From NCBI RefSeq assembly GCF_033439725.1, contig NW_026944383.1:3472001-3536000 (forward strand): DNA of 64,000 bases. Reading direction: 5' to 3'. Positions 60,376 to 64,000 of this stretch are shown in pieces. The DNA is from Neurospora tetraspora (Eukaryota > Ascomycota > Sordariomycetes > Sordariales > Sordariaceae). The translations under genes were made by a program, and so were the position numbers. Under the pieces are notes generated by a model. The model did no database searches and was not told the DNA's origin. It was given only the letters and a program-made list of their open reading frames with translations. The first letter of the stretch is position 1. Each line of letters begins with the position of its first letter.

Positions 60376-62250
60376 GTGGCGTTCAAAGCGCCACCAGCTC
60401 GATCTGGTTCGATCTTGTGTGCTGCTTGGCTGGTCTGACAGTTGTGGGAAGAACATTTGAATGAAACAAAAAAGCAAAAAAAAAAAGCTTGTGATTGTCA
60501 GATGCCGCCGCTGTCGCTGGAGGGAAGCTGATATATACATGCAAAGGAACGAAAACACGAATGATTGAAGTGAGACTGTGTAGGTGTCTAGACTTTAGCT
60601 GGGCATATGTAGGTCGATGAATTGGGTGTAAGACGACTGGATGTGGGGGGAAAGGAAGTTTACCTTTCTTCTTTTTGGTGTGTGTGTGGGTGGGTACCTA
60701 AGCTTTGGGGAAGTTTTGCTTGTGAAAAGACGTTTCCCATGCTGTTCTATGCTTCGTTTGCCACGGCTGAGACTTGTGCGATTCGTGATGCTAGTGGTTT
60801 CGGTATGTTTAATGCCATGTGATTTTCACTTGTTATTATAGTGTCTACGTTTAGGAGTAGTGTGATCGGAATCTTTGAGGAGTCCGTAATACTGCTGCTG
60901 CTTGTGGTGCAGGAAAGAGATTGAGTGAAGGTTCCCTAGTCTAGTGGCTGGGCAGGTAAAAGGCAGCTTTGAGCAAAGAATGAGTTCATCGTTTAGAGTC
61001 CAGAACTCCCTAAGCTTTTTTTTTTCTTTTCTTTTTTTGCAAACAAAGCCAGGTCCCTATGCAAAGCCCGCCTTGAGCCCGCTTTTACCCCGGATTTCTT
61101 TATCGCGATGTGTGCAAAAGTGGCGTACGATACCCACCGAACCCCAGATTATCATCCGCTTTTTGTCTAGACCGGCCGTCGTTCGGGATGAGTGACTGAC
61201 AGTCCCCGTGGGGTGAAGCCACGGCCGGTGGAAAATAAAATGAAAGACGGGAGGCGGAGAAAAGGGCCCAAAAACATGCCTGCATCAAGGCAAAATGGTC
61301 TTGCACTAATAAACGAGGAGAAACGACTAGGCCGATCCAGTATGACTTCGTGATAGTGTGCCTAGCTGTTCTTGGAGTTTTGGGAATCGTGGAAGACTTC
61401 TCGGGGTTTTCAAAGAACCCTTCCCTCACTTCAGCCTTCTGGCCAGCGATTTCGTTTCCATTTTTTGGTGACATCTTGCGATTTCTGATCCAGCACTTGC
61501 CTCTTGGCAAAGGAATCGAACCGGCGGGGGCCTCGTGGCTTTCCGAGAACTATATCTTGGCCAAATCTCCTGTTCTTTGAACCATTGTCTTAACGGCCCG
61601 CCATTAAACCTTTTATGGGTTGTAATTCAGTGGCATAGACGAGCCCGCGCCCGCCTTCCCTAAATTGTTGCAGTTGGAGAGTACACTCTTGCCCTGGAAC
61701 GTTCGTTAGCTCGAGACTTCACTGCGCACTCTGCGAAACGCAACCATCACTCAACCAATTCTCATGCAAAAAGTTAGTATCAACCCGATGCGTTTCAAGA
61801 GCTTCATATGCTCTCTCGAATTTTTCCTTCAAATGTGGTTGTCCCGTTATTTTTCTGTGGTGTTTTGCGGACCCTTGTCACAAGAACCGCGCTAACAAAC
61901 GAACCAGGGCTGAACTGTAAGACAGGACCATGACGAGTTCGGTAATAGCGTCGTTGTCTAATGCAGGAACAAAATTCTTTCACTAGGATCATGCATACGT
62001 ACATCACGAACACCTGCATGTGCATTCTGTAGCGTGCAGTGTGGCCCTGAAGAGACGCGGCCAGAGCACTTCGTCGTGTGCTCAGGCATAGTGCGCACGA
62101 AAAGCCGAATTGTGTTGATTAACTTGAGGCAAATTTACCCAGAAACAGAGCTGATGGCTTCGGTGAATCATGAGGTAAGACTTGGAAGAGATCGATCATC
62201 GGCTAAACGACCTTACACAGTCTGAGCTCTTGAACAACTCGGGTGGGATA
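59604..62250. other. intergenic, homopolymer-rich
   Basis: About 2.6 kb between the kinase-like gene and the transposon. It contains a 26-nt T run (60343-60368), an 11-nt A run near 60476 and a T-rich run near 61016-61038. No gene or tRNA is supported. Confidence 0.55.
60343..60368. repeat. poly(T) run, 26 nt
   Basis: An uninterrupted run of 26 T. No upstream element with a poly(A)-type end or target-site duplication is visible, so it is treated as a simple repeat. Confidence 0.9.
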
Positions 62251-64000
62251 CAGTGACCCCGCAAAAGTTTCTGTGCACACACTGGCCACCCTAAAAATTT
62301 ATATAGCTCACCACCCACCGTTTCTTTTCTTTTTACAATAAATCAACCATTTCTAGCTCAAAATGGAAGCCGTGGTAGCCAATCTGACCGCGGGCCGTGG
62401 GCGGACTAAGCATCTAAAAGGAAGCTCGAGCTGCCATCTACAGTCTTCATTTGGCCGGGTATAACAATAAGGATCTGGCAGCCCAATTTGGCTGTCACCG
62501 CAATACCATTGCTACCACTATCAAATGCTTCTATCATTACGAAACCTTCTCTCTCTTCCTCGATCTAGGAGGCCTAAAAAGCTTAGTCTTTCCACTACTC
62601 ATCGAGTCCTTACCCGGGTAAAAAGGGCCTTCCGGATCTCAAGGAAAGACCTCGCGAACTCCACTCCTGGTTCTCCTCATCCGAACACCATCCGCCGAGC
62701 TTTACCTCCTCATTATCGATGAAAATGGAGATTAGCAAAAAGGATAAAGCTCACTCCTAAAAGCGTTGGAGAAAGGCTCTAATTTGAGGCCCTTTGGAGA
62801 GGGAGAGAGAGGGAATTGAAAGAGGTAAGATAAAAAGTAATCACCCATCCTCGATAATCCAAAACTGACCCACTTCGAGGGGAGTTACTCCGATGAGAGT
62901 ATTATCCAAAACGCCCCAAATTGTCACGATAATTGGATTTTCCGAGCTCCCCATCAGAAATAGGATAAGGATAAAATCAATATTATATCCTATAGGAAGC
63001 CAACTCTCAAAACAATAGTATTACGTGAAGACGTACTTCACAAGTAATGCTAACAGAGAATAAGAGAGTGAGCAACTAGTTGCTGGACAGAGCAACAGTG
63101 CGTAACGATTGGCAACAATCTTGTCAAAAGAAGCGAAGACAATGACTATCGAGAGCCTCAACTTAGAACCTCACATACGACTTCACAGAACGTAAGCAAA
63201 ATAGACAATAGGTTGTAAGGTAATAATTAATTAATCCGTCAGTCTTGATAGAGACCAACGGGGTGAGCACTCTTATATGCCGTGACATGCTTAGATAAGT
63301 ATGCCCATACCTGACTCAATATGTGTTACGATAGGGTGGAGATATCTAGGTACCGTCTGGAATATCTTCTGACAAATAGTCTTTAGGAAGATTTGGAAAG
63401 GGGGGAGGTTACCCTCAATCATTATGGAGAGAGATGAGCTTTCTAAGAAGAATAGGTATACTTCTTAGAATTATTTGTAATATTTCGAGGAAGATCTACT
63501 CTAAAATTATACTCCTGGAGCCTTTTTCTAGCAAGATAATACCCCAATTCACACTTTGGGGGAAGTCAAAGCGTGGTTGGAGAAGTATAGAATTTGGACC
63601 ATTAATTGGCCGTCTCATTCCCCTAATTTCAACCCTATTAAATACGTATGGAAGAAAATAAAGGATATCCTCCATAAAGACCTCCCAAAGCTCTCAGAAT
63701 TAACAGGAAATGTAGAGAATACGGCCCTTTTCAATGCATTATTAGTAGAAGTATGGGAAAAGGTGCCTCAAGACCTCATTAATGGCCTAATCGATTCAAT
63801 GCCCCATAGACTCGAAGCTGTGCACAAGACTAGGGGGTGGTATACTAAGTATTAAACCCCTGGAATTCCTCTTCAAAATGAATATATTAGCTTATCTATT
63901 AGATCATTATTGGCTAAGAGAATAAAGAATGTTATTAAACGGTCAGATTCTAGAAAGGGGGTGATGTGGGCCGTGCACAGGAACTTTTGCTGCATCACTG
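62251..64000 (+). mobile_element. Tc1/mariner DNA transposon, degenerate
   Basis: The left terminal inverted repeat begins CAGTGACCCCGCAAAAGTTT after a TA dinucleotide (62249-62250). The reverse complement of the last bases of the window begins CAGTGATGCAGCAAAAGTTC. Both continue with CTGTGCAC, so the inverted repeat is about 28 nt with a few mismatches. The element is about 1750 bp and ends exactly at, or within a base of, the window edge; the right TA would lie outside. It encloses a broken transposase and is markedly AT-richer than its surroundings, especially from 62760 to 63560. Confidence 0.85.
62363..63855 (+). pseudogene. Tc1/mariner transposase remnant
   Basis: Starting at ATG 62363, three blocks of a Tc1-type transposase survive in different frames. 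First comes an N-terminal helix-turn-helix (AAQFGCHRNTIATTIKCF, about 62480-62530). Second is the basic link and second HTH (SRPRRPKKLSLSTTHRVLTR then RISRKDLA, about 62560-62660). Third is the C-terminal part of the DDE domain, with D-N-T-P-I-H at 63531 and INWPSHSPNFNPIKYVW. Stops and frame changes separate the blocks, and much of the middle is unrecognisable. In the last block the usual S-P-D-L-N-P-I-E reads S-P-N-F-N-P-I-K, so the catalytic Glu is Lys (GAA to AAA) and the Asp is Asn. These G-to-A changes and the AT bias fit repeat-induced point mutation. It cannot encode an active enzyme. Confidence 0.8.

Noticed and set aside
61490-61570. tRNA-like B-box (GGTTCGATTCC on the minus strand) with an A-box-like TGGCCAAG upstream
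   Set aside because: The T stem cannot form (only two pairs) and no acceptor stem closes, so it is not a tRNA gene.

Overview
This window is nuclear DNA of a filamentous ascomycete. Genes are spliced with short introns (about 50-220 nt, GT-AG, with CTAAC/CTGAC branch sites just before the acceptor), intergenic regions are long, and the protein families are those of Pezizomycotina. The gene set looks like Sordariales, near Neurospora/Sordaria; this placement is inference. No rRNA, tRNA or CRISPR was found.

Layout: BUB2-type TBC GAP (209-1452, +); PAQR/IZH3 membrane protein (3428-4900, -); THO complex subunit THOC5 (6426-7208, +); GT2 membrane glycosyltransferase (11677-13967, +); DJ-1/PfpI protein (15334-16238, +); nucleolar FKBP (17129-18773, +); NDR-like kinase of the PUK1/STK-21 type (19552-22860, +); ISC1-type sphingolipid phospholipase C (23170-24771, -); WDR5/Swd3-like WD40 protein with an RS-rich head (25715-27495, +); KEOPS subunit Pcc1 (27989-28477, -); CDC14 phosphatase (29755-31996, +). 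Then comes a gene-poor, repeat-bearing stretch (about 32-40.9 kb), a TauD-type dioxygenase (40905-42295, -), a Zn2Cys6 regulator (47914-~50444 or 50795, -), a kinase-like protein (57735-59603, +), and a decayed Tc1/mariner transposon that fills the right edge (62251-64000).

The standout is the kinase at 19552-22860. Its reading frame is intact except for one TAG at 21541-21543, exactly where the first Trp of the conserved D-W-W-S-I-G motif belongs; the kinase fold continues in frame behind it. The stop lies in the 13-nt loop of an 8-bp hairpin (21525-21553), with U before and G after the A. This matches the known fungal A-to-I mRNA editing during sexual development that turns UAG into UGG in PUK1 (Fusarium) and STK-21 (Neurospora). 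The gene is therefore best read as a stage-specific, editing-dependent kinase and not as a dead gene.

Other notable structure: a roughly 945-bp foldback element with very long inverted repeats and related fragments (about 32.9-34.4 kb), and two 163-167 bp TA-flanked MITEs sharing a terminal motif (39.1 and 40.3 kb), possibly with a third diverged relative at 9.9-10.2 kb. Most genes are unrelated housekeeping or regulatory functions; BUB2 and CDC14 both act in mitotic exit/septation signalling, but their co-location is probably chance.
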